A DNA stretch of 64,000 nucleotides. Source: Clostridia bacterium. GTDB lineage: Bacteria; Bacillota; Clostridia; Christensenellales; Aristaeellaceae. Within the stretch, counting starts at the first letter, position 1; each line of letters opens with the position of its first letter. Under the pieces are notes generated by a model. The model worked only from the letters and a program-made list of their open reading frames with translations. It was not told the DNA's origin and searched no databases. Of the stretch, positions 25,395-31,028 are shown piece after piece. A program made the translations under genes and the position numbers. The stretch spans positions 34,495-98,494 of the forward strand of contig JAFXCE010000114.1 in assembly GCA_017521565.1 (NCBI GenBank). Reading direction: 5' to 3'.

Positions 25395-25473
25395 AGCCTC
25401 AGTCACCAAACGGACGACGAATAACGCACTGAGTCGCCTGTTTGGCAAATGGGGAATGTGGTGATCCGGGATG

Positions 25474-25502
25474 CACATGCGGATGATACTGGTCCGCATG
25501 TG
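25474..25502 (+). repeat. Leader inverted repeat
   Basis: CACATGCGGA and TCCGCATGTG, perfect 10-bp arms with a 9-nt loop, in the 177-nt leader between the SOS promoter and the HTH gene. No U-tract, so more likely a leader RNA hairpin or another operator than a terminator. The rest of the leader shows no gene. Confidence 0.55.
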
Positions 25503-25570
25503 GAGAGCGGAGATCCAAATGAGACGGAATTTTAAGGGAAAGTGGTTTTGAAAAGGAGGATCGAAGAAAC

Positions 25571-25984
25571 GTGGAAGCGGAATTGGAAATGTCTGTCAGA
25601 CGGATGGCTGATCTGGAGCGGCGGGTGCTGGCGCTGGAGGAGCGTGCACGGCGCGTGCTGTGGAGCGAGGAAATGACGCCGATGAGCAAGGATGAAGAGC
25701 TTACGCTGCGCTATGGCGAATACGTCGATAAGACGGTTGCCGCTCAGATCCTCGGTGTGACCCGTGCGACGGTATACGCGATGCTTGCGGACGGGCGGAT
25801 TATGGGCGCATGCTCAGGTCGTCGGGTTGATGTGCGCAGCATTGCGCGGTATATGCAGACGCCGCGCGGAAGGGGCACGCGGCGAACGGGCATGAAAGCA
25901 AAAGAGAAATGCGCGGCAGATATGACGCTGAGTGGCCAGGATGGAATCGAAATCAATGGGGGTAAGAGTGATGAATGTGCTTGA
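25571..25984 (+). CDS. Excisionase/MerR-like HTH protein
   Basis: A 137-residue protein. Residues 1-27 are a short charged helix (LERRVLALEERARRVL). Residues 53-97 are an excisionase-like winged HTH (DKTVAAQILGVTRATVYAML, then a wing ending IARYMQTP). The C-terminal 40 residues are basic and extended. GTG start with AAGGAGG 12 nt upstream. It is first in the operon driven by the SOS-box promoter and overlaps the following small gene by 14 nt. It could be an activator, an antirepressor or a relic of a mobile element. Confidence 0.75.
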   Translation: MEAELEMSVRRMADLERRVLALEERARRVLWSEEMTPMSKDEELTLRYGEYVDKTVAAQILGVTRATVYAMLADGRIMGACSGRRVDVRSIARYMQTPRGRGTRRTGMKAKEKCAADMTLSGQDGIEINGGKSDECA

Positions 25985-26117
25985 AGTGATGCTGGTGCTG
26001 GTATTCGTGGTGCCGATCGTGGCGGCATGCGTGCTGTTTGTGCTTTTCGCGGGTTATCTGCAGATGCAGGAGGATCAGTCTGCCGCGCGGAAGCACGGAT
26101 TGGCGGAAAGCGTATAA
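25971..26117 (+). CDS. 48-aa single-span membrane peptide
   Basis: A 48-residue peptide whose first 30 residues are one hydrophobic helix (VMLVLVFVVPIVAACVLFVL), followed by a short polar tail. ATG 25971 is preceded by GGGGGTAAGAG and overlaps the HTH gene, so translation is coupled. Being SOS-driven and tiny, it resembles damage-induced membrane peptides such as TisB or YneA-type division inhibitors in size and topology only. Its last 43 bases overlap the convergent dus gene. Confidence 0.65.
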   Translation: MNVLEVMLVLVFVVPIVAACVLFVLFAGYLQMQEDQSAARKHGLAESV

Positions 26118-27040
26118 TCCTCGAAAAGGCGTGAGATGGCGTCCTCATAATGGGCGAGCGAGCTGGCCTTGCGGGCTGCTTTGAGCGGCTTGTCTGCATT
26201 TTCGAAGCAGCAGGCGATGTTCTTGGCAACTTCGCGCATGCGTCCGAGGACGACGTTTTTAGGGTATGCTTCGTGATAGCTCTGCATCAGATCGTCGTGG
26301 AAGGCGCGCAGGGTTTCTTTGCTCAGCGGCGCGCCGCCGGCATAGGTCTGGGCGAGGGCGGGATTGGCGAGCATGCCGCGTCCGAGCATGAGCGCGGTGG
26401 TTTTCGGGAAGGAAGTCTCCGCCTCGCGGCAGGCATCGGCGGTAAAGAGATTGCCGTTATACACAAGGGGCGCCTTGGCATGGGCGCAGGCTTCGGCATA
26501 GGCGGAGATATGCGGCGTGCCTGTATAGAATTCCTGGCGTGTGCGGGGATGAATGATCAGGCTGGAGAGCGGGAAGTGATTGAATACGTCGATCAGGCGG
26601 GAGAATTCCTCTTCGGAGGCGTAGCCGATGCGCGTTTTGACGGAGATGCGCACGGGCGTACGGGAAAAGATGCTTTCCAGAAAGCATTCAAGCCCCGGAA
26701 CGTCCAGCAGCATGCCTGCGCCTTTTCCCTTGGCCGTGACCGTGCCGGAGGGACAGCCTGTGTTCAGGTTGACCTCCTCATACCCCATATCGTAAAGAAG
26801 CTGCGCCGCCCAGATAAAATGGTCGGCGTTTTTTGTCAGCACCTGCGGCACGACGCGAAGCCCCTGATTGTGCTGCGGCTCGACATTGGCGCGTTCGCGC
26901 GAGGTAAGCACGAGATTCTGCGTAGGGCTGATGAAGGGAATATAGTACTGCGCAATGCCGGTAAAGTGGCTGTGATGGACGCGGCGGTAGACTGCGTCGG
27001 TCACGCCTTCCATCGGCGCAAAGAAAACGGGCAAGGACAT
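26075..27040 (-). CDS. tRNA-dihydrouridine synthase
   Basis: A 321-residue FMN enzyme that reduces uridines in the tRNA D-loop. Seen: the N-terminal APMEGVTDAVYRR (FMN contact), the catalytic Cys in NLNTGCPSGTVTAKGKG, the IHPRTRQEFYTG segment and the MLGRGMLANP phosphate-binding loop. Length and motif set fit the DusB/DusC-like group. Its 3' end runs into the small peptide gene on the other strand. Confidence 0.93.
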   Translation of the reverse strand: MSLPVFFAPMEGVTDAVYRRVHHSHFTGIAQYYIPFISPTQNLVLTSRERANVEPQHNQGLRVVPQVLTKNADHFIWAAQLLYDMGYEEVNLNTGCPSGTVTAKGKGAGMLLDVPGLECFLESIFSRTPVRISVKTRIGYASEEEFSRLIDVFNHFPLSSLIIHPRTRQEFYTGTPHISAYAEACAHAKAPLVYNGNLFTADACREAETSFPKTTALMLGRGMLANPALAQTYAGGAPLSKETLRAFHDDLMQSYHEAYPKNVVLGRMREVAKNIACCFENADKPLKAARKASSLAHYEDAISRLFEDYTLSANPCFRAAD

Positions 27041-27214
27041 GGGATTCTCCTCTCGGATGTGGTATCGGAGTTTTGCTGAATGGATATGCGCCGATTATAG
27101 CACGAAAATGTGTGATTGCAAATGCAAAAAGCGCATGAAGCCAGCAGATGCGGGTGCGCGCAGGAGGGAACCCTGTGAATTCTCTGCTTGATGCAGTTTT
27201 TTGAAAAAAGAGGG

Positions 27215-27243
27215 TTGCAATTTTCGCGCAGGCATGATATACT
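27215..27243 (+). promoter_or_regulatory. Promoter of tRNA-Ala
   Basis: TTGCAA, 17-nt spacer, TATACT, about 30 nt before the tRNA. The 170 nt between dus and this promoter show nothing else. Confidence 0.8.
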
Positions 27244-27274
27244 TATTTCCGTTCTGAAACAGCTTTATATGTGC

Positions 27275-27350
27275 GGGGCATTAGCACAGTTGGTAGCGCG
27301 CTACATTCGCATTGTAGAGGTCACCGGTTCGAATCCGGTATGCTCCACCA
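27275..27350 (+). tRNA. tRNA-Ala(CGC)
   Basis: 76 nt with encoded CCA. Acceptor stem GGGGCAT/ATGCTCC shows the G3-U70 wobble that marks alanine tRNA. Anticodon stem CTACA/TGTAG with loop TTCGCAT gives anticodon CGC, reading GCG codons, which are very common here. The T-arm is ACCGG-TTCGAAT-CCGGT. The D-stem has one A-C mismatch (GCAC/GCGC). This is the only complete copy; two 3' fragments and two degenerate relatives follow within 1.8 kb. Confidence 0.95.
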
Positions 27351-27351
27351 C

Positions 27352-27381
27352 AAAGACCTTCTCAAATGAGAAGGTCTTTTG
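27352..27381 (+). terminator. Intrinsic terminator after tRNA-Ala
   Basis: AAGACCTTCTC-AAAT-GAGAAGGTCTT then TT. A near-identical hairpin follows the second tRNA fragment at 28404. Confidence 0.9.
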
Positions 27382-27462
27382 CATTATGCATAGAATGTAG
27401 CTTGAAATGCAAACAGTTTGCATAAACCAATGTTTAGATCAAGAAAATAATAGAATCCACTT

Positions 27463-27518
27463 GGGGTATTAGCACAGATGGTAGCGGCGCATTCGCATTG
27501 CTCGGTGCATTGTTTACC
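27463..27518 (+). pseudogene. Degenerate tRNA-Ala-like element 1
   Basis: Starts like the tRNA (GGGGTATTAGCACAGATGGT) and keeps the TTCGCAT anticodon loop in a partly paired stem. It then leaves the tRNA sequence and has no T-arm. Much of it, including a 21-nt identical run around the anticodon loop and the ending GTTTACC, recurs at 28502. Confidence 0.7.
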
Positions 27519-27519
27519 A

Positions 27520-27558
27520 AAGGCAGGGAATCATGCAAATGCTTCCCTGCCTTTATTT
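27520..27558 (+). terminator. Hairpin terminator after tRNA-like element 1
   Basis: AAGGCAGGGAA... / TTCCCTGCCTT stem with a 12-nt loop, then TATTTAT. Confidence 0.75.
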
Positions 27559-27580
27559 ATCTTACTCGTTATGGTACAAT
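27552..27580 (+). promoter_or_regulatory. Putative promoter of cassette gene 1
   Basis: TTTATT, 17-nt spacer, TACAAT; weak -35. It starts right after the terminator hairpin. Confidence 0.5.
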
Positions 27581-27613
27581 ATAGCCAGATACTTCGTAAG
27601 GAGATGAACTCTG

Positions 27614-28315
27614 ATGCTGCAATTATCCGAAAAAGCAAAAAGGCTCTATGATTTGCTGTTCACAAAAGATTTCTCACTGGAACTTTTGAAGAATGAATTG
27701 GAAAGCGGAGTATATGCACCAGAGGATGTCAGTACAGCAGGTTTTCAGTACGTAGATGATTGCTGCTGCGATTTGGTGGACGAAAACTGGAAAACACCAC
27801 TCCGTCCGCATGGAATAGTCTTACCCGGTTATTGTTCATCTCATATGCTTGAAGCATTGAAATGCCTGCTGAAATATGGACTGGATCCCAATGCAGTGTA
27901 CGGCGAGGGATCTGATCAAAGTAATATTATGAGTGAATTGCGTTATGTAGAAAATGGCTATCTTGCCGCCGATTCACTGGCATTACTGTTGGATCATGGT
28001 GGAAATCCAAGCATCATTTTAAATGGTGCTTCACTGATTAGAGACATCAATTTCGATCTGTTGTTTGACCTGAACAACCAAGAAGATCGCACCCGGTATG
28101 ATAGCCTTGTCCACTATTGGATGGTGCTTGTAGGGTATGGAGCCAAGTTGGAAGATGGAAGTGAATCCATCGACATGTGTTCTGGACACGACGTATCTGA
28201 ATTGAAAAACCACAGGGATTTCTATTATGGTGCCATTCATTCAGACAGATCGGAAGATCGAATGGAAATCTGCTTCTTTAATAAACATTCGAATTGGGAA
28301 GTTGGGCGTTTTTAG
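27614..28315 (+). CDS. Ankyrin-like accessory protein (cassette gene 1)
   Basis: A 233-residue acidic, soluble protein. It contains at least two ankyrin-type segments (EALKCLLKYGLDPNAVYGEG and SLALLLDHGGNPS). Proteins of this style in gut Firmicutes are often orphan accessory or immunity-like genes; that role is only a guess here. AAGGAG is 8 nt before the ATG. Base and codon use is clearly AT-richer than the surrounding genome, pointing to transfer. It lies alone between the tRNA and a copy of the tRNA 3' part. Confidence 0.75.
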   Translation: MLQLSEKAKRLYDLLFTKDFSLELLKNELESGVYAPEDVSTAGFQYVDDCCCDLVDENWKTPLRPHGIVLPGYCSSHMLEALKCLLKYGLDPNAVYGEGSDQSNIMSELRYVENGYLAADSLALLLDHGGNPSIILNGASLIRDINFDLLFDLNNQEDRTRYDSLVHYWMVLVGYGAKLEDGSESIDMCSGHDVSELKNHRDFYYGAIHSDRSEDRMEICFFNKHSNWEVGRF

Positions 28316-28343
28316 TATATCGGGGATGAGATAGAGGTGGTTC

Positions 28344-28402
28344 GGTAGCGCGCTACATTCGCATTGTAGAGGTCACCGGTTCGAATCCGGTATGCTCCAC
28401 CA
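28344..28402 (+). pseudogene. tRNA-Ala 3' fragment 1 (59 nt, identical)
   Basis: Matches tRNA-Ala from GGTAGCG in the D-loop to CCA without a difference (27292-27350). The match runs on 13 nt into the terminator. It lacks the acceptor 5' strand and D-stem, so it is not a working tRNA. It marks the junction between cassette 1 and cassette 2. Confidence 0.9.
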
Positions 28403-28403
28403 C

Positions 28404-28433
28404 AAAGACCTTCTCTAAAGAGAAGGTCTTTTG
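28404..28433 (+). terminator. Copy of the tRNA terminator
   Basis: AAGACCTTCTC-TAAA-GAGAAGGTCTT then TT; differs from 27352 only in the loop. Confidence 0.9.
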
Positions 28434-28501
28434 CTTTATGTCCAAGATATACCACTTATGCAAAACAATGATTAGCTCAAGAAAACAACTAAATTCATTT
28501 A

Positions 28502-28556
28502 GAGTATTGGCACAGAGGGTAGCAGCGCATTCGCATTGCTCGGTGTATAGTTTACC
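28502..28556 (+). pseudogene. Degenerate tRNA-Ala-like element 2
   Basis: Homologue of 27463-27518. It shares GCGCATTCGCATTGCTCGGT and the ending GTTTACC, with scattered changes elsewhere. Again no T-arm. Confidence 0.7.
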
Positions 28557-28558
28557 AG

Positions 28559-28595
28559 ATGCATAGGATTCGGATGAATCCTATGCATTTTTTCT
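28559..28595 (+). terminator. Hairpin terminator after tRNA-like element 2
   Basis: Perfect 13-bp stem ATGCATAGGATTC/GAATCCTATGCAT, loop GGAT, then TTTTTTC. Its sequence is unrelated to the hairpin after element 1, but the position is the same. Confidence 0.9.
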
Positions 28596-28603
28596 TTGTA
28601 TGA

Positions 28604-28632
28604 TTGATGCTTAGTTTTATTCATGCTATCAT
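28604..28632 (+). promoter_or_regulatory. Promoter of cassette gene 2
   Basis: TTGATG, 17-nt spacer, TATCAT, giving a start near 28639. Confidence 0.7.
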
Positions 28633-28666
28633 GTACTCGACAAACTTGAATTTGAGGAGATTTAGA

Positions 28667-28984
28667 ATGGTGTTCTATGTTTTATTTGATATAGGAATGG
28701 CTGTGTTTATGTTTGCTATAGGTTTCTCGTTTTATAAGTCAAATGGAAAAGCCGCAAATTTTCTATCTGGCTATAATATGAGGTCTGTTCAAGAACGAAA
28801 AAAGCATGATGAAAAGCAAATGTGTAGGGACTATGGAAAAAGAATGATGTATATGGCAATGCCGTTTTTATTTGGCGCTGTTATAGATATATGGTTTACT
28901 GGAGTTGGGTGTTTAATTGCTTGGGTACTTTGGCTGGCGATGTTCATTCTTCTGCTTATTGAAAGGCATAGGAGAGAGTGTTAA
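28667..28984 (+). CDS. DUF3784-type small membrane protein (cassette gene 2)
   Basis: A 105-residue protein. One N-terminal helix (VLFDIGMAVFMFAIGFSFY) is followed by FLSGYNMRSVQERKKHDEKQ, which is the DUF3784 signature, and two more hydrophobic segments. ATG 28667 follows GAGGAG and lies after the promoter; upstream ATGs do not. AT-rich like cassette gene 1. Function of DUF3784 is unknown; it is frequent in accessory regions of Clostridia. Confidence 0.8.
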   Translation: MVFYVLFDIGMAVFMFAIGFSFYKSNGKAANFLSGYNMRSVQERKKHDEKQMCRDYGKRMMYMAMPFLFGAVIDIWFTGVGCLIAWVLWLAMFILLLIERHRREC

Positions 28985-29042
28985 ATTCTAATTTATCTAA
29001 CCAGCTGCTACATAACATGTGGGGCTGAGTTACGTATGTTTC

Positions 29043-29102
29043 GGTAGCGCGCTACATTCGCATTGTAGAGGGCTTAGGTATCGAATCCGGTATGCTCCAC
29101 CA
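29043..29102 (+). pseudogene. tRNA-Ala 3' fragment 2 (degraded)
   Basis: Begins at the same D-loop GGTAGCG as fragment 1 and ends in CCA. The 5' strand of the T-arm is altered (GGGCTTAGGTA), so the arm cannot pair. It has a different terminator from the other two. Consistent with being the oldest end of the array. Confidence 0.85.
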
Positions 29103-29103
29103 A

Positions 29104-29134
29104 ACCTCAGTCGGAAGACTGGGGTTTTTCTTTT
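29104..29134 (+). terminator. Intrinsic terminator at array end
   Basis: AACCTCAGTC-GGAA-GACTGGGGTT then TTTC. Unlike the two upstream copies. Confidence 0.85.
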
Positions 29135-29209
29135 TTAGAGAACAGGAGTGTGCATTGCCCCAAGCATCTGGCGGCTTGGAGGCGCGAATTCTGTGATCCG
29201 TGTTCGGCA

Positions 29210-29238
29210 TTGATGAAGGGACGGTTTGCTGGTATAAT
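29210..29238 (+). promoter_or_regulatory. Promoter of LRR-caspase gene
   Basis: TTGATG, 17-nt spacer, perfect TATAAT. Confidence 0.8.
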
Positions 29239-29270
29239 GTATTCGCGATGATATGATTGGGGGGATCGGT

Positions 29271-30869
29271 GTGAAGCGAAAATGCCTGCTCGTCTGGCTG
29301 ATGGTCCTGCTCCTGGGGCTAAGCAGCGCTGCCCTTGCGGAGTATGCGCAGACGCTTGATCTGCCGGATTCGCTTACATATATCGAAGCGCAGGCCTTTG
29401 CCGGAAGCAAGGCTGTGACGCGCATTGTGATGCCCGAGCATGTGACCGGCATCGGTTCGCAGGCGTTCAGCGGCTGCAGCAGTCTGAACAGCATCGAACT
29501 GCCTGATACGATGGAAAGCATAGGATCTTTTGCGTTCAGCGCCTGCTATAACCTGAAAAGCGTGCGTCTGCCGGATTCGCTGACGGAGATCAGCGAGGGT
29601 ATGTTCTTGGCGTGCATCAACCTTGAAGAGGTCAATATTCCGCGCAGCGCGAAAAGCATCGGAGAAATGGCGTTTAAGGGGTGTTCCCTGACAGATGTAG
29701 TGCTGCCGCAGGGACTGAAACGCATCGAACGGGAAGCCTTTGACGGCTGCATCAACCTTGGAAGAATTAATATCCCTGACAGCGTGCAGACGATTGGCGA
29801 TCAGGTTTTTATGCGCTGTGAAAGCCTGACGGAGGTGGTGATTCCGGAGGGGGTGACCACAATTGGCAAGAATGCGTTTTATGGGTGCTCAGGCCTTGAG
29901 AGAATATATCTGCCTCAAAGCGTCACCGAGATTGGCGACGGAGGGGTGGACACGGGCCATGATGAGACGGTTGTCATGGTCGCAGAAGGAAGCTATGCGC
30001 ATACATGGTGTGAGCAAAACGGTGTGGTATACGATTATTACATGCGGGCAACGCCGACTCCTACCCCTTCGTCCACGCCTTCGCCGGATTCCGGCGCCGT
30101 CACATACCGCGCGCTGCTGATTGGCAATACCTATCCGGACACGCAGATGGAGCTGTTGGGCCCGGATAATGATATCGCAGGCATGAAGGCCATGCTGGCC
30201 CGCCAGAGCGGAACGCCTTTCAGCGTGACCAGCAGGCTCAATGTTACGGCCAATGAGGTCATGCATGCGATTACGTCTGCATTTTCCGGCGCGGACAGCA
30301 ACGATGTTTCCATGCTTTATTACAGCGGCCATGGCGCCAATTCTACGAGCGTCGATGGTCTGGGCGCTTTGTGCTGCATCGACGATACATTTGTAACCGT
30401 CAATGCGCTGCGCACGTGGCTGGATACTGTGCCCGGCAAGAAGATCGTTCTGCTGGACAGCTGCTACAGCGGCAACTATATCAATAAATCCAGAAGCGGA
30501 ACAGGCGCCTTCGATGCTGAGCGGTTTAACGACTCGGTCATTGCGGCTTTCTCGGCCAAAACGCGGGCCAATCTGGAAAGCAGCGGCTATTATGTGATCA
30601 CCGCCTGCAGCAAGGATCAGAATTCCTATTCGCTGGGTTCGGCCAGTACGAATTTCTGGTACGGCCTGTTTACCTATGGCGTGACCAAAGGCAGCGGCTT
30701 TGATATGCTGAGGCAGACAGAATGCTCCTGGTACGCTGATTCAAACGGCGACGAGGCGATCACCCTTGAGGAAGCATATGGCTATGTTGTAAGTACCGTC
30801 AGGGGACTGGGGTATGAACAGGCGGCGCAGTATTATGGCGAGACGGACGCCGTACTGTGGAAAAAGTGA
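29271..30869 (+). CDS. Secreted BspA-type leucine-rich-repeat protein with caspase-like (C14) peptidase domain
   Basis: A 532-residue exported protein. A signal peptide (KRKCLLVWLMVLLLGLSSAALA) is followed by about eight BspA-like leucine-rich repeats (IGSFAFSACYNLKSVRLPDS type) to residue 225. A Thr/Pro linker (ATPTPTPSSTPSP) leads to a caspase/metacaspase fold from about 280. The catalytic dyad is His354 (YYSGHGA) and Cys398 (LLDSCYSG). GTG 29271 is preferred because it places the signal peptide at the start behind GGGGGGA; ATG 29253 is in frame. Likely cleaves proteins at the cell surface. No partner gene seen. Confidence 0.88.
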   Translation: MKRKCLLVWLMVLLLGLSSAALAEYAQTLDLPDSLTYIEAQAFAGSKAVTRIVMPEHVTGIGSQAFSGCSSLNSIELPDTMESIGSFAFSACYNLKSVRLPDSLTEISEGMFLACINLEEVNIPRSAKSIGEMAFKGCSLTDVVLPQGLKRIEREAFDGCINLGRINIPDSVQTIGDQVFMRCESLTEVVIPEGVTTIGKNAFYGCSGLERIYLPQSVTEIGDGGVDTGHDETVVMVAEGSYAHTWCEQNGVVYDYYMRATPTPTPSSTPSPDSGAVTYRALLIGNTYPDTQMELLGPDNDIAGMKAMLARQSGTPFSVTSRLNVTANEVMHAITSAFSGADSNDVSMLYYSGHGANSTSVDGLGALCCIDDTFVTVNALRTWLDTVPGKKIVLLDSCYSGNYINKSRSGTGAFDAERFNDSVIAAFSAKTRANLESSGYYVITACSKDQNSYSLGSASTNFWYGLFTYGVTKGSGFDMLRQTECSWYADSNGDEAITLEEAYGYVVSTVRGLGYEQAAQYYGETDAVLWKK

Positions 30870-30909
30870 CCGCGAGGCCGCATGGCGGCTTGAGGCGGAT
30901 ATGCGGCGA

Positions 30910-30939
30910 TTGACATACGCCGTTTTGCGATGGTATGAT
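30910..30939 (+). promoter_or_regulatory. Promoter of PucR-type regulator
   Basis: Perfect TTGACA, 18-nt spacer, TATGAT. Confidence 0.75.
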
Positions 30940-31028
30940 GAAACATGCGAAAGCCTGCCGGCGTATATCGGCTGAGGGGATCGCGAAACAGCGCAGACTG
31001 ATGATGCGCGTATGAGGAGGGATGACCG

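Larger units (their letters stand above)
25313..25418 (+). repeat. Three GTCACCAAA direct repeats
   Basis: GTCACCAAA(T/C)G occurs at 25313, 25354 and 25402. The middle copy, GTCACCAAATGGTTGAC, is a near-palindrome (6 of 8 pairs) ending inside the -35 box of the rightward promoter. The first lies in the leftward promoter and the third just past the rightward -10. They are probable repressor sites. Confidence 0.6.

Noticed and set aside
27463..27558. T-box riboswitch reading of the tRNA-like element plus terminator
   Set aside because: There is no T-box sequence (TGGNACCGCG-type) and no antiterminator alternative to the hairpin; the element is itself tRNA-derived, not a tRNA sensor.
27275..29134. 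CRISPR-like repeat array at the tRNA repeats
   Set aside because: Only three copies, spaced by 0.6-1 kb with genes between, and derived from a tRNA. No cas genes.
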